In this document: positions 25,195 to 33,477 of the stretch, one piece after another
Layout of the letters: each line of letters opens with the position of its first letter
How positions within the stretch are numbered: the stretch's first letter is position 1
Assembly (NCBI RefSeq): GCF_900094585.1
Contig: NZ_FMAG01000004.1
Location: 620,001-684,000, forward strand
DNA from: Martinezella multihospitum
GTDB taxonomy: Bacteria; Pseudomonadota; Alphaproteobacteria; Rhizobiales; Rhizobiaceae
Direction of reading: 5' to 3'
Length of the DNA stretch: 64,000 nt
Position numbers and translations under genes: made by a program
Notes under the pieces: model-generated
Seen by the model: only the letters and a program-made list of their open reading frames with translations
Database searches by the model: none
Told to the model about the DNA's origin: nothing

Positions 25195-25689
25195 ATGAAA
25201 CTTGATGCAATCGATCTGCGGATACTGGAGGCCATTCAGCGCGATGGCCGCATCACCAAGCTCGCGCTGGCCGATAAGGTGGGATTGTCGCCGACACCAT
25301 GCTGGCTGCGCCTTCGAAAGCTGGAAAAGGCTGGAATTATCACCGGTTACCATGCACATCTGGCACTGCGTCGCCTCGCGCCGATCGCCAGCGTCATGGT
25401 CGAGGTCACGCTCGCCAATCATCGCCAGGCCGATTTCGAGCGCTTCGAACGAGTGATCGTGACGACGCCGGAGATCGTTGCCTGCTGGGCCGTCGGCGGC
25501 GGCGTCGATTACATCCTGAAGATCATGGCGGCAGATATCGATGCCTATCAGCGCCTGATCGACGACCTTCTTAATCGCGACCTCGGCATCGAACGCTATT
25601 TCACATATATCGTGACCAAGACTGTGAAGGAGGAGACGGTGCTTCCCGTGACCGACCTGCTTTCCCCGGATGCGCCTGGCGACGAATAG
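25195..25689 (+). CDS. asnC: Lrp/AsnC family regulator of the ectoine locus
   Basis: This 164-residue protein has the Lrp helix-turn-helix at about residues 4-60 (DLRILEAIQRDGRITKLALADKVGLSPTPCWLRLRKLE) and the RAM ligand/oligomer domain behind it (VMVEVTLANHRQADFERFE, WAVGGGVDYILKIMAADID). An alternative GTG start at 25171 has the better ribosome site (GGAAG six bases ahead); the ATG fits the usual family N-terminus. In ectoine users an asnC/doeX gene accompanies ssd and atf, as here. It probably senses an ectoine breakdown intermediate such as diaminobutyrate. A TAGAGA-GAT-TCTCTA inverted repeat overlaps its stop codon. Confidence 0.85.
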   Translation: MKLDAIDLRILEAIQRDGRITKLALADKVGLSPTPCWLRLRKLEKAGIITGYHAHLALRRLAPIASVMVEVTLANHRQADFERFERVIVTTPEIVACWAVGGGVDYILKIMAADIDAYQRLIDDLLNRDLGIERYFTYIVTKTVKEETVLPVTDLLSPDAPGDE

Positions 25690-25808
25690 AGAGATTCTCT
25701 ACAGACACCATTCACTTTAGGTCCTTTCTCTCTTCTAACTGCCAGCAATGGACAATCTCTCGCAGCGTTCCATGGCAGCATCGGGTATCTGGAAAGAGAG
25801 ACCCGACC

Positions 25809-27305
25809 ATGACCGCGCTCCACGCCCGCGCCACCTATCATGAAGCCCTTTCAAGGCTGAACGACCGCCATCTGCTGCGAGATCTTTCCTATGCTGCCGG
25901 CCGTTGGGTCGCCGGCAAGGCCAATCAGAGCTTCGAGGTCACCGACCCTGCATCGTCTGCGACGCTTGCCTGGGTTGCCGATCTTGGCAAAGACGAGACC
26001 GTCCGCGCCATCGACGCGGCGGCAACTGCCTTTGCCGCCTGGCGTTCGCTTCTGCCGCAGCAGCGATCGACGATCCTGCGCAAGTGGTATGAACTCATGC
26101 TGGAGGCACGCGGGGATCTGGCGCTCATCATGACGCTGGAACAAGGCAAGCCGCTCGCCGAATCTCGTGGCGAGATCGATTACGCCGCAGGCTTCATCGA
26201 ATGGTATGCTGAGGAGTCAAAGCGCATCAATGCTGAGAGCGTGACCAGCCATCTGCCGGATGCCGAAATGATCGTGCGCAGGGAAGCGCTTGGCGTCGTC
26301 GGCATCGTCACGCCCTGGAATTTTCCGTCCGCCATGATCACGCGCAAGACGGCTGCAGCGCTTGCAGCAGGCTGCACAGTCGTCGCCCACCCGTCGTCCG
26401 AAACGCCGCTTTCGGCGCTGGCACTTGCCGAACTCGGCGAGCGCGCCGGGCTTCCGGCCGGCGTCTTCAATGTCATCACTGGCGATGCGGCAACCATTGT
26501 CGGCGCATTCTGCGACGATCCGCGGGTCAGGGCGCTGAGCTTCACCGGCTCGACCGGAATCGGCAAGATGATCGCCGGCCGGTGTGCAGGGACAATGAAG
26601 CGGCTTGTGATGGAACTTGGTGGCCATGCGCCGCTGATCGTCTTCGATGATGCCGATCTTAATCGCGCCGTCGATATCGCCATCAATGCGAAATTCGCGA
26701 CCTCCGGGCAGGATTGCCTCGCCGCCAACCGCATCTTCGTCCAGCGCCCGATCATGGACACTTTCGTTACGGCGTTCGCCAAGCGCATCAAAGCCCTCAA
26801 GGTCGGAAACGGGTTGGACGGCGCCGTCAACATCGGACCGCTCATGCACGAACGCGCCGTCGCCAAGGTTGAGGAACAGGTCAGCGATGCCTTGAGGCAT
26901 GGCGCAAGGCTTGTCACCGGCGGCAAGCGCCATCCGGCCAGCGCCCTCTTCTTCCAGCCGACCCTGCTTGTCGAGCCCTCGCCGGATGCCCTGATCATGC
27001 GCGAGGAAACCTTCGGACCGGTCGCAGCCGTCAGCGCCTTCGATAGCGAGGACGAGGTGGTCGCCCGGGCCAACGACACGGAATATGGCCTTGTCGCCTA
27101 CGTTGTCACGGCCAACGGCGCGCGCCAGATGCGGCTCGGCCGGGCGCTAGACTACGGCATGATCGCCATCAACCGCGTGAAGATCACCGGCGGCCCGATC
27201 CCCTTTGGCGGCTGGAAGCAATCCGGCCTCGGCCGGGAAGGCTCTCGCCACGGCATCGAGGCCTTCACCGAGCTCAAATATCTCTGCGTCGACACGACAG
27301 CCTGA
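25809..27305 (+). CDS. ssd: NAD(P)-dependent semialdehyde dehydrogenase (Ssd/DoeC type)
   Basis: This 498-residue aldehyde dehydrogenase has the adenine nucleotide motif FTGSTGIGKMI and the general base glutamate in MELGGHAP. The catalytic cysteine is in SGQDCLAANRIFV, and the C-terminal block reads PFGGWKQSGLGREG. Annotation tools usually call such proteins succinate-semialdehyde dehydrogenase. In the ectoine pathway this position corresponds to DoeC, which oxidises aspartate semialdehyde to aspartate after transamination of diaminobutyrate. It lies between asnC and the aminotransferase gene, probably as one operon, and the neighbours favour the DoeC role. Confidence 0.88.
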   Translation: MTALHARATYHEALSRLNDRHLLRDLSYAAGRWVAGKANQSFEVTDPASSATLAWVADLGKDETVRAIDAAATAFAAWRSLLPQQRSTILRKWYELMLEARGDLALIMTLEQGKPLAESRGEIDYAAGFIEWYAEESKRINAESVTSHLPDAEMIVRREALGVVGIVTPWNFPSAMITRKTAAALAAGCTVVAHPSSETPLSALALAELGERAGLPAGVFNVITGDAATIVGAFCDDPRVRALSFTGSTGIGKMIAGRCAGTMKRLVMELGGHAPLIVFDDADLNRAVDIAINAKFATSGQDCLAANRIFVQRPIMDTFVTAFAKRIKALKVGNGLDGAVNIGPLMHERAVAKVEEQVSDALRHGARLVTGGKRHPASALFFQPTLLVEPSPDALIMREETFGPVAAVSAFDSEDEVVARANDTEYGLVAYVVTANGARQMRLGRALDYGMIAINRVKITGGPIPFGGWKQSGLGREGSRHGIEAFTELKYLCVDTTA

Positions 27306-27335
27306 CGAGCCCGCTACAAAGGAAGGAAGCATAAT

Positions 27336-28715
27336 ATGTTGGACAAGCGCAACGAACTGAACGCCTGGGACAGAGACCATTTCTTCCATCCCTCGACGCA
27401 TATGGGCATGCACGCCCGCGGCGAGACGCCGACCCGCGTGATCTCTGGCGCCGAGGGCGTCTACATCACCGATACCACCGGCAAGAAGAGCCTCGACGCC
27501 TTCGCCGGCCTTTACTGCGTCAATGTCGGCTATGGCCGGCAGAAAATCGCCGATGCCATTGCCGAGCAGGCGAAGAACCTCGCCTACTACCACGCCTATG
27601 TCGGCCACGGCACGGAGGCGTCGATCACGCTTTCGAAGATGATCATCGACCGCGCGCCCGATGGCATGAGCCGTGTCTATTTCGGCCTCTCAGGCTCCGA
27701 TGCCAACGAAACCAACATCAAGCTGATCTGGTACTACAACAATATTCTCGGCCGTCCGGAAAAGAAGAAGATCATTTCCCGCTGGCGCGGCTATCATGGC
27801 TCTGGCGTCATGACAGGCAGCCTCACCGGCCTCGAACTGTTCCACAAGGCCTTCGACCTGCCGCGCGCGCCGATCCTCCATACCGAGGCGCCCTATTTCT
27901 TTCGCCGGGCCGACCGGTCGATGAATGAGGAGCAGTTTGCGCAGCATTGCGCCGACAGACTGGAAGAGATGATCCTGGCGGAAGGTCCGGAGACGGTCGC
28001 AGCCTTCATCGGCGAGCCGATCCTCGGCACCGGCGGCATCGTTCCGCCGCCGAGGACCTATTGGCAAAAGATTCAGGCCGTTCTCGACAAATATGACGTC
28101 CTGCTCGTCGCCGACGAGGTCGTCACCGGCTTTGGCCGCCTCGGCACGATGTTCGGCTCCGACCACTACGGCATGAAGCCGGATCTGATCACCATCGCCA
28201 AGGGCCTGACATCTGCCTACGCGCCGCTTTCCGGCAGCATCGTTTCCGACAAGATGTGGCAGGTGCTTGTCCAGGGATCCGACCAGCTCGGCGCCATCGG
28301 GCATGGCTGGACCTATTCCGCCCATCCGATCTGCGCGGCCGCCGGTATCGCCAATCTCGAGCTGGTCGACGAACTCGGCATCGTTGAAAATGCGGGCTCG
28401 ACCGGCGCCTATTTCCGCTCCGAACTTGCGAAGGCCGTCGGTGGCCACAGACATGTCGGCGAGGTTCGCGGCGACGGTCTGATGGCGGCCATCGAATTCG
28501 TCGAAGACAAGGATGATCGCAAATTCTTCGACCCCGCGCAGAAGATCGGCCCGCAGGTGGCCGCAGCGCTGCTTGAGCGCGGCGTCATCGGCCGCGCCAT
28601 GCCGCAAGGTGATATTCTGGGATTTGCACCGCCGCTGTGCCTGACGCGAGAGGAAGCCGACACCGTCGTCAAGGCGGCGGCTGGCGCGATCGAAAGCGTG
28701 CTTTCTGGCCGCTGA
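27336..28715 (+). CDS. atf: Class III aminotransferase (diaminobutyrate type)
   Basis: This 459-residue PLP enzyme carries the class III marks FFGLSGSDANETNIKL-like (YFGLSGSDANETNIK), VAAFIGEPILGTGGI, LLVADEVVTGFGRLG and the Schiff-base lysine in ITIAKGLTSAYAPLSG. In ectoine loci the aminotransferase Atf/DoeD converts diaminobutyrate to aspartate semialdehyde, the substrate of the enzyme encoded just before it. It follows ssd after 30 bases and is followed by a strong terminator. Beta-alanine or GABA transaminase activity is an alternative seen in close relatives. Confidence 0.88.
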   Translation: MLDKRNELNAWDRDHFFHPSTHMGMHARGETPTRVISGAEGVYITDTTGKKSLDAFAGLYCVNVGYGRQKIADAIAEQAKNLAYYHAYVGHGTEASITLSKMIIDRAPDGMSRVYFGLSGSDANETNIKLIWYYNNILGRPEKKKIISRWRGYHGSGVMTGSLTGLELFHKAFDLPRAPILHTEAPYFFRRADRSMNEEQFAQHCADRLEEMILAEGPETVAAFIGEPILGTGGIVPPPRTYWQKIQAVLDKYDVLLVADEVVTGFGRLGTMFGSDHYGMKPDLITIAKGLTSAYAPLSGSIVSDKMWQVLVQGSDQLGAIGHGWTYSAHPICAAAGIANLELVDELGIVENAGSTGAYFRSELAKAVGGHRHVGEVRGDGLMAAIEFVEDKDDRKFFDPAQKIGPQVAAALLERGVIGRAMPQGDILGFAPPLCLTREEADTVVKAAAGAIESVLSGR

Positions 28716-28756
28716 TCCAATCCTTACGAGGCGAGTCTACACATCCTACTCCTATG

Positions 28757-28790
28757 GCTCGGCCCGTTGTTGACAACGGGCCGAGCTTTT
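28757..28790 (+). terminator. Rho-independent terminator after atf
   Basis: GCTCGGCCCGTTG (28757-28769) pairs perfectly over 13 bp with 28774-28786 around a TTGA loop and is followed by TTTT. It ends the asnC-ssd-atf transcript and separates it from enuR. Confidence 0.9.
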
Positions 28791-28813
28791 GCATTCGGTC
28801 GTCGCCATCCGGC

Positions 28814-28847
28814 GCTGAATAGTGTACATGGGTTTCTATAATTGTAC
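28814..28847 (+). promoter_or_regulatory. enuR upstream box with TATAAT and a TGTAC direct repeat
   Basis: TATAAT is at 28837-28842, with a weak -35 candidate near 28814-28820. TGTAC occurs at 28823-28827 and 28843-28847, exactly 20 bases apart, the helical spacing that suits a dimeric MocR-type regulator. If TATAAT is the -10, the leader is only about ten bases, so the promoter reading is uncertain. Confidence 0.4.
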
Positions 28848-28858
28848 CGGATCAATCC

Positions 28859-30289
28859 ATGTATCGTCATGATTCAAAAAGCCAGGACAATGGCCCCTGG
28901 AAGCCCGTCCTTCAGCATCGCAAGGGCGTGACCAAACACAAGCTCCTCACCGACAAGATCATCTCCGACATCGATGATGGCATCCTGCCGGTGCATGCGC
29001 AGATGCCAACGCATCGCGATCTCGCCCATGCACTGGGAATTTCAGTCCAGACCGTGAGCCTGAGTTACAAGGAGGCGGAGCGGCGCGGTTACCTGCGCGG
29101 CGAGGTTGGGCGCGGTACCTTCGTGCGCAGCCGTGTGACCGAGCGCGCCGACAGCTTCATGCTGGATCGCGATCCGAGCGGCAGCGCCGATCTTTCGATC
29201 ATCCGGGCTGTTTATACCGAGGCGCATGAGCGATCGGCCCGTGAACTGATGCAGGCGCTTGCCGAAAGCGACAATAGCAGCTTCATGCGACCCTGCCGGC
29301 CGATCGCCGGTCTCGATGCCCATCGCGCTGCGGCGCAGGTCTGGCTCGCCGGCCTGTCCGTCAAAACCGATCCCGATCGTATCCTCGTCACGAACGGTGC
29401 GGCGCATGGTCTATTTCTCGCCGTCGCCTCGGTCGTACGACCGGGCGAAGTGGTGCTGACCGAAAACCTGACCGATCACGGTATCATCGGACTTGCCAAC
29501 GTCCTGGGTTTCACGCTGCGCGGCCTGCCGACCGATCAGGAGGGTATCCTGCCCGACGCTTTCGAGGCCGCCTGCGCTGTCGGCGACGTGTCGGCGCTTG
29601 TGATCGTCTCCTCGCTCGGCAATCCCACCAGCCATGTCATGGGGGCCGAACGCCGGCGCGAGATTGCCGATATAGCCCGCCGGCACAATATCTTCGTGAT
29701 CGAAGACGAGGTCTATAAACCCATGCTGCGAGATCCCCTTCCCTCGATGGCAGATCTCATACCCGAGCTCGGATTCTTCGTAACCAGCTTCACCAAATCC
29801 GTGATGACGGGCTTGCGCATCGGCTATCTCGTCGTGCCGGCGCATTATTCGATCCGTGCCGCCTCCATCCTGCGCGTGACCGGATGGAGCGCAACCAATG
29901 TCGTTGCCGAAATGGCCTCTCGCTGGGTACTGGATGGGACGGCTCAAGCCCTGATTGCAGTCCAGAGAGGCGAGGCCGAAGCCCGGCAGGCGATCGTCTC
30001 CGAGGTGCTGGGGCCCTTGGTAGCCGGCAGTCACCCGCTATCGCTCTGCGCCTGGCTGTCAGTTCCCGAACGCTGGACCGAGGACGGGCTGGTGCGGGCA
30101 CTGGCCCGCAAGGGTGTAGCGGTCACGCCGTCCGATCCCTTCGTCGCCGGAGGAGAGCGGCCGGTCGGCGGCATCCGCATCTGTCTTGGCGGCCGACTTT
30201 CACACGCCGCCCTTCGCTCCGCGCTCGAAACCGTTCGCGGCACCTTCGAGCAATTGCCGCCTGTCTTCGACGTCGGCTCCATCGTCTAG
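28859..30289 (+). CDS. enuR: MocR-type PLP-dependent regulator of ectoine use
   Basis: This 476-residue protein joins a GntR-type winged helix (about residues 24-90, TDKIISDIDDGILPVHAQMP and SVQTVSLSYKEAERRGYLRG, ending GRGTFV) to a full class I aminotransferase-like domain (about 115-465). The PLP lysine is Lys313 in TSFTKSVMTGLRIGY. Related marks are NGAAHGL, SLGNPTSHVM and IEDEVY. In marine Roseobacter relatives EnuR represses ectoine uptake and catabolism genes, and ectoine-derived diaminobutyrate compounds bound to its PLP relieve this. The location between atf and the ehu genes supports the same identity. Its 3' end faces ehuA with a gap of only 20 bases. Confidence 0.85.
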   Translation: MYRHDSKSQDNGPWKPVLQHRKGVTKHKLLTDKIISDIDDGILPVHAQMPTHRDLAHALGISVQTVSLSYKEAERRGYLRGEVGRGTFVRSRVTERADSFMLDRDPSGSADLSIIRAVYTEAHERSARELMQALAESDNSSFMRPCRPIAGLDAHRAAAQVWLAGLSVKTDPDRILVTNGAAHGLFLAVASVVRPGEVVLTENLTDHGIIGLANVLGFTLRGLPTDQEGILPDAFEAACAVGDVSALVIVSSLGNPTSHVMGAERRREIADIARRHNIFVIEDEVYKPMLRDPLPSMADLIPELGFFVTSFTKSVMTGLRIGYLVVPAHYSIRAASILRVTGWSATNVVAEMASRWVLDGTAQALIAVQRGEAEARQAIVSEVLGPLVAGSHPLSLCAWLSVPERWTEDGLVRALARKGVAVTPSDPFVAGGERPVGGIRICLGGRLSHAALRSALETVRGTFEQLPPVFDVGSIV

Positions 30290-30309
30290 CCTTGCCGCAG
30301 GTCGATCTT

Positions 30310-31074
30310 TCAAAGGATCGAGCTTAGAAATTCCTTGGTGCGCTCTTCCCTGGGCGCGCTGAAGATCTCTTCCGGCTTGCCCTGCTCGCAGATGCGGCCC
30401 TTGTCGAAGAAGCAGACGCGATCGGACACCTCGCGGGCAAAGCGCATTTCGTGCGTGACCAGCAGCATGGTCAGATCATGCTCGTGAGCAAGGTCACGGA
30501 TGACGCCGAGAACCTCGCCGACGAGCTGCGGATCGAGTGCGGATGTCGGCTCGTCGAACAGCAGGACCCTTGGGCGCATGGCGAGAGCGCGGGCGATGGC
30601 GACGCGCTGCTGCTGGCCACCGGAAAGCTGGCTCGGATAATGATCCTTCTTCTCCGAAAGTCCGACCATGCGCAACAGGTCAACCGCACGGCACTCGGCC
30701 TCCGCCCTTCCAAGTCCGAGTACGCGCGTAGGCGCTTCGACGACGTTGCGCAGCACCGTCATGTGCGGGAACAGATTGAAGCTCTGAAAGACCATACCGA
30801 CATGGGTGCGGATCTGGCGCAGATGCGCCTCGCTTGCGAGGAAGCGGCCGCGACCATTTTCCTGGTGATAGGACATGCCGGCGAGGTGCAGGGTCCCTTC
30901 CTGGAAAGGTTCGAGCGTCATCAGGATGCGCAGGACCGTCGACTTTCCGGAGCCCGAAGGGCCGATCAACGTCACCTTCTCACCGGGTACGACGTCGAAG
31001 CAGAAATTGTCGAGGACGGTCAGATGGCCGTAGCGCTTGGTCACATCTTGGAAGCGGATCAGTGGTTGCGTCAT
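30310..31074 (-). CDS. ehuA: Ectoine/hydroxyectoine ABC importer ATPase
   Basis: This 254-residue ATPase of the polar amino acid importer family starts at the ATG ending at 31074, overlapping the ehuD stop by four bases; the longer upstream frame is a shadow. It carries Walker A GPSGSGKST, Q-loop MVFQSFNLFPHM, the signature LSGGQQQRV, Walker B LLFDEPTSALD and the switch histidine in LVTHEM. It powers uptake through EhuC and EhuD. It is the last gene of the leftward operon, whereas in Sinorhizobium meliloti ehuA comes first, as I recall. Confidence 0.9.
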   Translation of the reverse strand: MTQPLIRFQDVTKRYGHLTVLDNFCFDVVPGEKVTLIGPSGSGKSTVLRILMTLEPFQEGTLHLAGMSYHQENGRGRFLASEAHLRQIRTHVGMVFQSFNLFPHMTVLRNVVEAPTRVLGLGRAEAECRAVDLLRMVGLSEKKDHYPSQLSGGQQQRVAIARALAMRPRVLLFDEPTSALDPQLVGEVLGVIRDLAHEHDLTMLLVTHEMRFAREVSDRVCFFDKGRICEQGKPEEIFSAPREERTKEFLSSIL

Positions 31075-31763
31075 TTGAGAGCGATTCCGTTTTTCGGCAA
31101 CGCCTTTTCGAGCCAATGGATGGCCGCCGAGCAGACGAGCGTGAGGATGAGAAAGATCAGGCCGACGAGCGAGAGCGGCACCAGATACTCGAACGTCCGA
31201 TCCCCGATAAGATTGGCAAGGTTGAGCATGTCGACCACCGTGACGACCGAAAGCACCGGCGTCTCCTTGAGCATGGAGACGAGATAATTGCCCATGGCCG
31301 GTATGATGCGAGGGATCGCTTGCGGAATGATGATGTCCCAATAGGTGCGACCATGGCCGAGATTAAGCGCCGTCGCCGCTTCCCATTGGCCGCGCGGCAC
31401 GGCATCCAGACCGCCACGATAGACCTCCGACGTATAGGCCGAATATTGCAACCCAAGCGCCAGCGCACCCGTCAGGAAAGCCGGCAGGACGATGCCGTAG
31501 ATCGGCAGCACGTAATAGAGGAAGAAGAGCTGGACGAGCAGCGGCGTATCGCGCAGGAACTCGATGACGAAGGCCGTCGGCCAGGAGATCGCGATGAAGC
31601 GGCTGCGCCTGAGCAGGGCGAAGACCAGGCCAAGAACAAGCGCGATCGCAAAACCGGCGGCCGCCGCTTCGAGTGTGACGATCAGACCGATACCGAGGAT
31701 CGGCAGGATCGACCAGGCGAAGGACAGCGTCGTCGAGGTGTCCCAGGTGAAACCATACATCAT
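31071..31763 (-). CDS. ehuD: Ectoine ABC importer permease EhuD
   Basis: This 230-residue His/Glu/Gln/Arg/opine family permease has a first helix at about residues 20-42 (ILPILGIGLIVTLEAAAAGFAIA). The inner motif of the family appears as EFLRDTPLLVQLFFLYYVLP, and the EAA loop as ATALNLGHGRTYWDIIIPQA. The gene overlaps ehuC by four bases and ehuA by four. It forms the channel together with EhuC. Confidence 0.88.
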   Translation of the reverse strand: MMYGFTWDTSTTLSFAWSILPILGIGLIVTLEAAAAGFAIALVLGLVFALLRRSRFIAISWPTAFVIEFLRDTPLLVQLFFLYYVLPIYGIVLPAFLTGALALGLQYSAYTSEVYRGGLDAVPRGQWEAATALNLGHGRTYWDIIIPQAIPRIIPAMGNYLVSMLKETPVLSVVTVVDMLNLANLIGDRTFEYLVPLSLVGLIFLILTLVCSAAIHWLEKALPKNGIALK

Positions 31764-32425
31764 GCCGGCGCCCTCCCGGGGAAGGCAACACCACGGCGAA
31801 GGATCATCTCCAGCCAGCGCATGACGGCAACGAGCATGAGTGCCATGATGAAGTATCCAATCAGCGTCAGCGAGTAGATCGTCACACTGTCGAGCGTGAT
31901 GTTGCGCAATTGCTGCGCCTGGAAGGTCAGATCGCTGATCGAAATGAGCGACACCAATGCGGTGTCCTTCAGGTTCTGGACGGCAAGGTTGCCGAAAGCC
32001 GGCATCATTTCGACCACGGCCTGCGGCAAGACGATATGGAAAAGCGTCTGACCCTGCCCGAAATTCAGGGCGCGCGCGGCCTCATGCTGGGTATCTGGAA
32101 CCGCCTGCAGGGCGCCGCGCACGACTTCTGCACCATAGGCGCCGATATTGAGTGCGAGTCCCGCAATGCCTGTGGTGATGGGATCGAAGGAGATGCCGAT
32201 CAGCGGGAGCGCGTAATAAAGCCAGAAGAGCTGCACCAGAAGCGACGTGCCACGAAAGATCTCGATATAGACGATCGCGATTGAGGAGAGCAGCCGGCCT
32301 CCGGCAAAGCGCGCAAGGCCGGCGGCGAAGGCAAGTACGGCACCGAGCAGCATCGAGGCGATGGCGATGAGCGCCGTCACCTCCGCCCCCTTCAGCAATG
32401 CCGGCAGATAGTGTGTCCAACTCAT
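31760..32425 (-). CDS. ehuC: Ectoine ABC importer permease EhuC
   Basis: This 221-residue permease of the same family as EhuD has the motif YIEIFRGTSLLVQLFWLYYALP near the middle and the EAA loop HEAARALNFGQGQTLFHIVLPQA. It pairs with EhuD. It follows ehuB after 93 bases that contain a strong hairpin, and overlaps ehuD by four bases. Confidence 0.88.
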   Translation of the reverse strand: MSWTHYLPALLKGAEVTALIAIASMLLGAVLAFAAGLARFAGGRLLSSIAIVYIEIFRGTSLLVQLFWLYYALPLIGISFDPITTGIAGLALNIGAYGAEVVRGALQAVPDTQHEAARALNFGQGQTLFHIVLPQAVVEMMPAFGNLAVQNLKDTALVSLISISDLTFQAQQLRNITLDSVTIYSLTLIGYFIMALMLVAVMRWLEMILRRGVAFPGRAPA

Positions 32426-32463
32426 ATCCGGGTCACCTCCGTTCGAGGCCAGGAGCGGCGGAA

Positions 32464-32499
32464 CGACCCGGCGATCGTCTACAGACGGCCGCCGGGTCG
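32464..32499 (-). terminator. Intercistronic hairpin between ehuB and ehuC
   Basis: CGACCCGGCG (32464-32473) pairs perfectly with 32490-32499, and an inner CGTCT/AGACG stem (32476-32480 and 32483-32487) extends it. No T-tract follows in the leftward direction, so partial termination or mRNA protection 3' of ehuB is more likely than full termination. Such elements usually keep binding-protein levels above those of the permeases. Confidence 0.7.
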
Positions 32500-32518
32500 C
32501 TTTCGACTATCGATAGGA

Positions 32519-33376
32519 TCACTTGCCCGCGCACAGATCTTCGGTGCTCTTGGTGCGTGCCGCCTCGACGCTTTCGGCGCTGAGACCATAGGACATCAGG
32601 ATCTTCTTGTAGTCGTCCGTCTTCTTGAAGGCCTCCAGAGCGGTGTTGAAGGCCTTATAGAGCTCCTTGTCCTCGGGCCGGAAATCGAAACCGCCATAGC
32701 TTCTGACGGATTTTCCATTGATGACCGGATCGGTGAAGGGCTCGGCATGCTCGACATTCGTGCTGCCCTGAACGAGCTTGGCGACGGTCAGCTCGGTTGC
32801 CGCATAGGCGTCGGCGCGGCCGGTCTGGATCGTGGACAGCGCATCCGCATTCGCCTGGATCATGACGATCTGCGAGTCCGGAATACCCAGGCCATGGAAG
32901 AAGTCGAGCTGATCGGCACCGGATACGATCGCGACCTTGAGAGACGGATCCTTCTTGATGTCTTCATAGGAATGCAGCTTCTTCGGATTGCCCTTCGGCA
33001 CCAGCAGCCCCTCGCCATAGCTCGAGTTCGGCGTCGTGAACTGCACCTGCTTGCAGCGTTCCGGCAGGATATTCTGCTCGGCGGCAACAAAATCGAAGCG
33101 CTTGGCCTTCAGGCCGGGGATCAGCGATCCGAATGGCGTCACCGTCCAGTCGACTTCCTTGACACCCATCGACTTCAACACCGCCGCTGCAACATCCGGA
33201 CCGATGCCCTTGGCGGCACCGCTCTCGTCCATGAAGCTATAGGGGACTTCATTGGCGCTGGCGCCACGGATGTAGCCATCCTTCTTGATCTGCTCGAGGC
33301 TGGCGGCATGGGCGGATGCGGCGAAGCCAATGGCAAGAGCCGCGACGGCTGCGCTGCGGTAAAAATTCGTTCTCAT
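32519..33376 (-). CDS. ehuB: Ectoine/hydroxyectoine-binding periplasmic protein
   Basis: This 285-residue solute-binding protein of family 3 has a signal peptide (AVAALAIGFAASAHAA, cleaved near residue 24). The mature part opens with LEQIKKDGYIRGASANEVPYSF and continues with DWTVTPFGSLIPGLKAKRFDFV and PERCKQVQFTTP, the EhuB-type cleft where aromatic residues cage the ectoine ring. It delivers ectoine or hydroxyectoine to EhuC and EhuD. The gene is bracketed by two perfect GC-rich hairpins, one on each side. Confidence 0.88.
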   Translation of the reverse strand: MRTNFYRSAAVAALAIGFAASAHAASLEQIKKDGYIRGASANEVPYSFMDESGAAKGIGPDVAAAVLKSMGVKEVDWTVTPFGSLIPGLKAKRFDFVAAEQNILPERCKQVQFTTPNSSYGEGLLVPKGNPKKLHSYEDIKKDPSLKVAIVSGADQLDFFHGLGIPDSQIVMIQANADALSTIQTGRADAYAATELTVAKLVQGSTNVEHAEPFTDPVINGKSVRSYGGFDFRPEDKELYKAFNTALEAFKKTDDYKKILMSYGLSAESVEAARTKSTEDLCAGK

Positions 33377-33449
33377 GGTTCACTCCTCTGTGGTTGGATT
33401 CCGCTATTGGCGTCCGGTTTTCCGGATCTTGTCGTAGCGGGGTGGTGAT

Positions 33450-33473
33450 CCGCGCCGCGCTGTCGCGGCGCGG
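33450..33473 (-). repeat. Intercistronic 10-bp GC hairpin between eutE and ehuB
   Basis: CCGCGCCGCG (33450-33459) and CGCGGCGCGG (33464-33473) form a perfect 10-bp stem with a CTGT loop, four bases past the eutE stop. There is no T-tract. It may protect eutE mRNA at its 3' end or reduce read-through into the importer genes. Confidence 0.75.
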
Positions 33474-33477
33474 CAAT

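Noticed and set aside
30310..31341. 343-residue reading of ehuA
   Set aside because: The first ~90 residues are a shadow of ehuD; ATG at 31074 overlaps the ehuD stop as expected for an operon.
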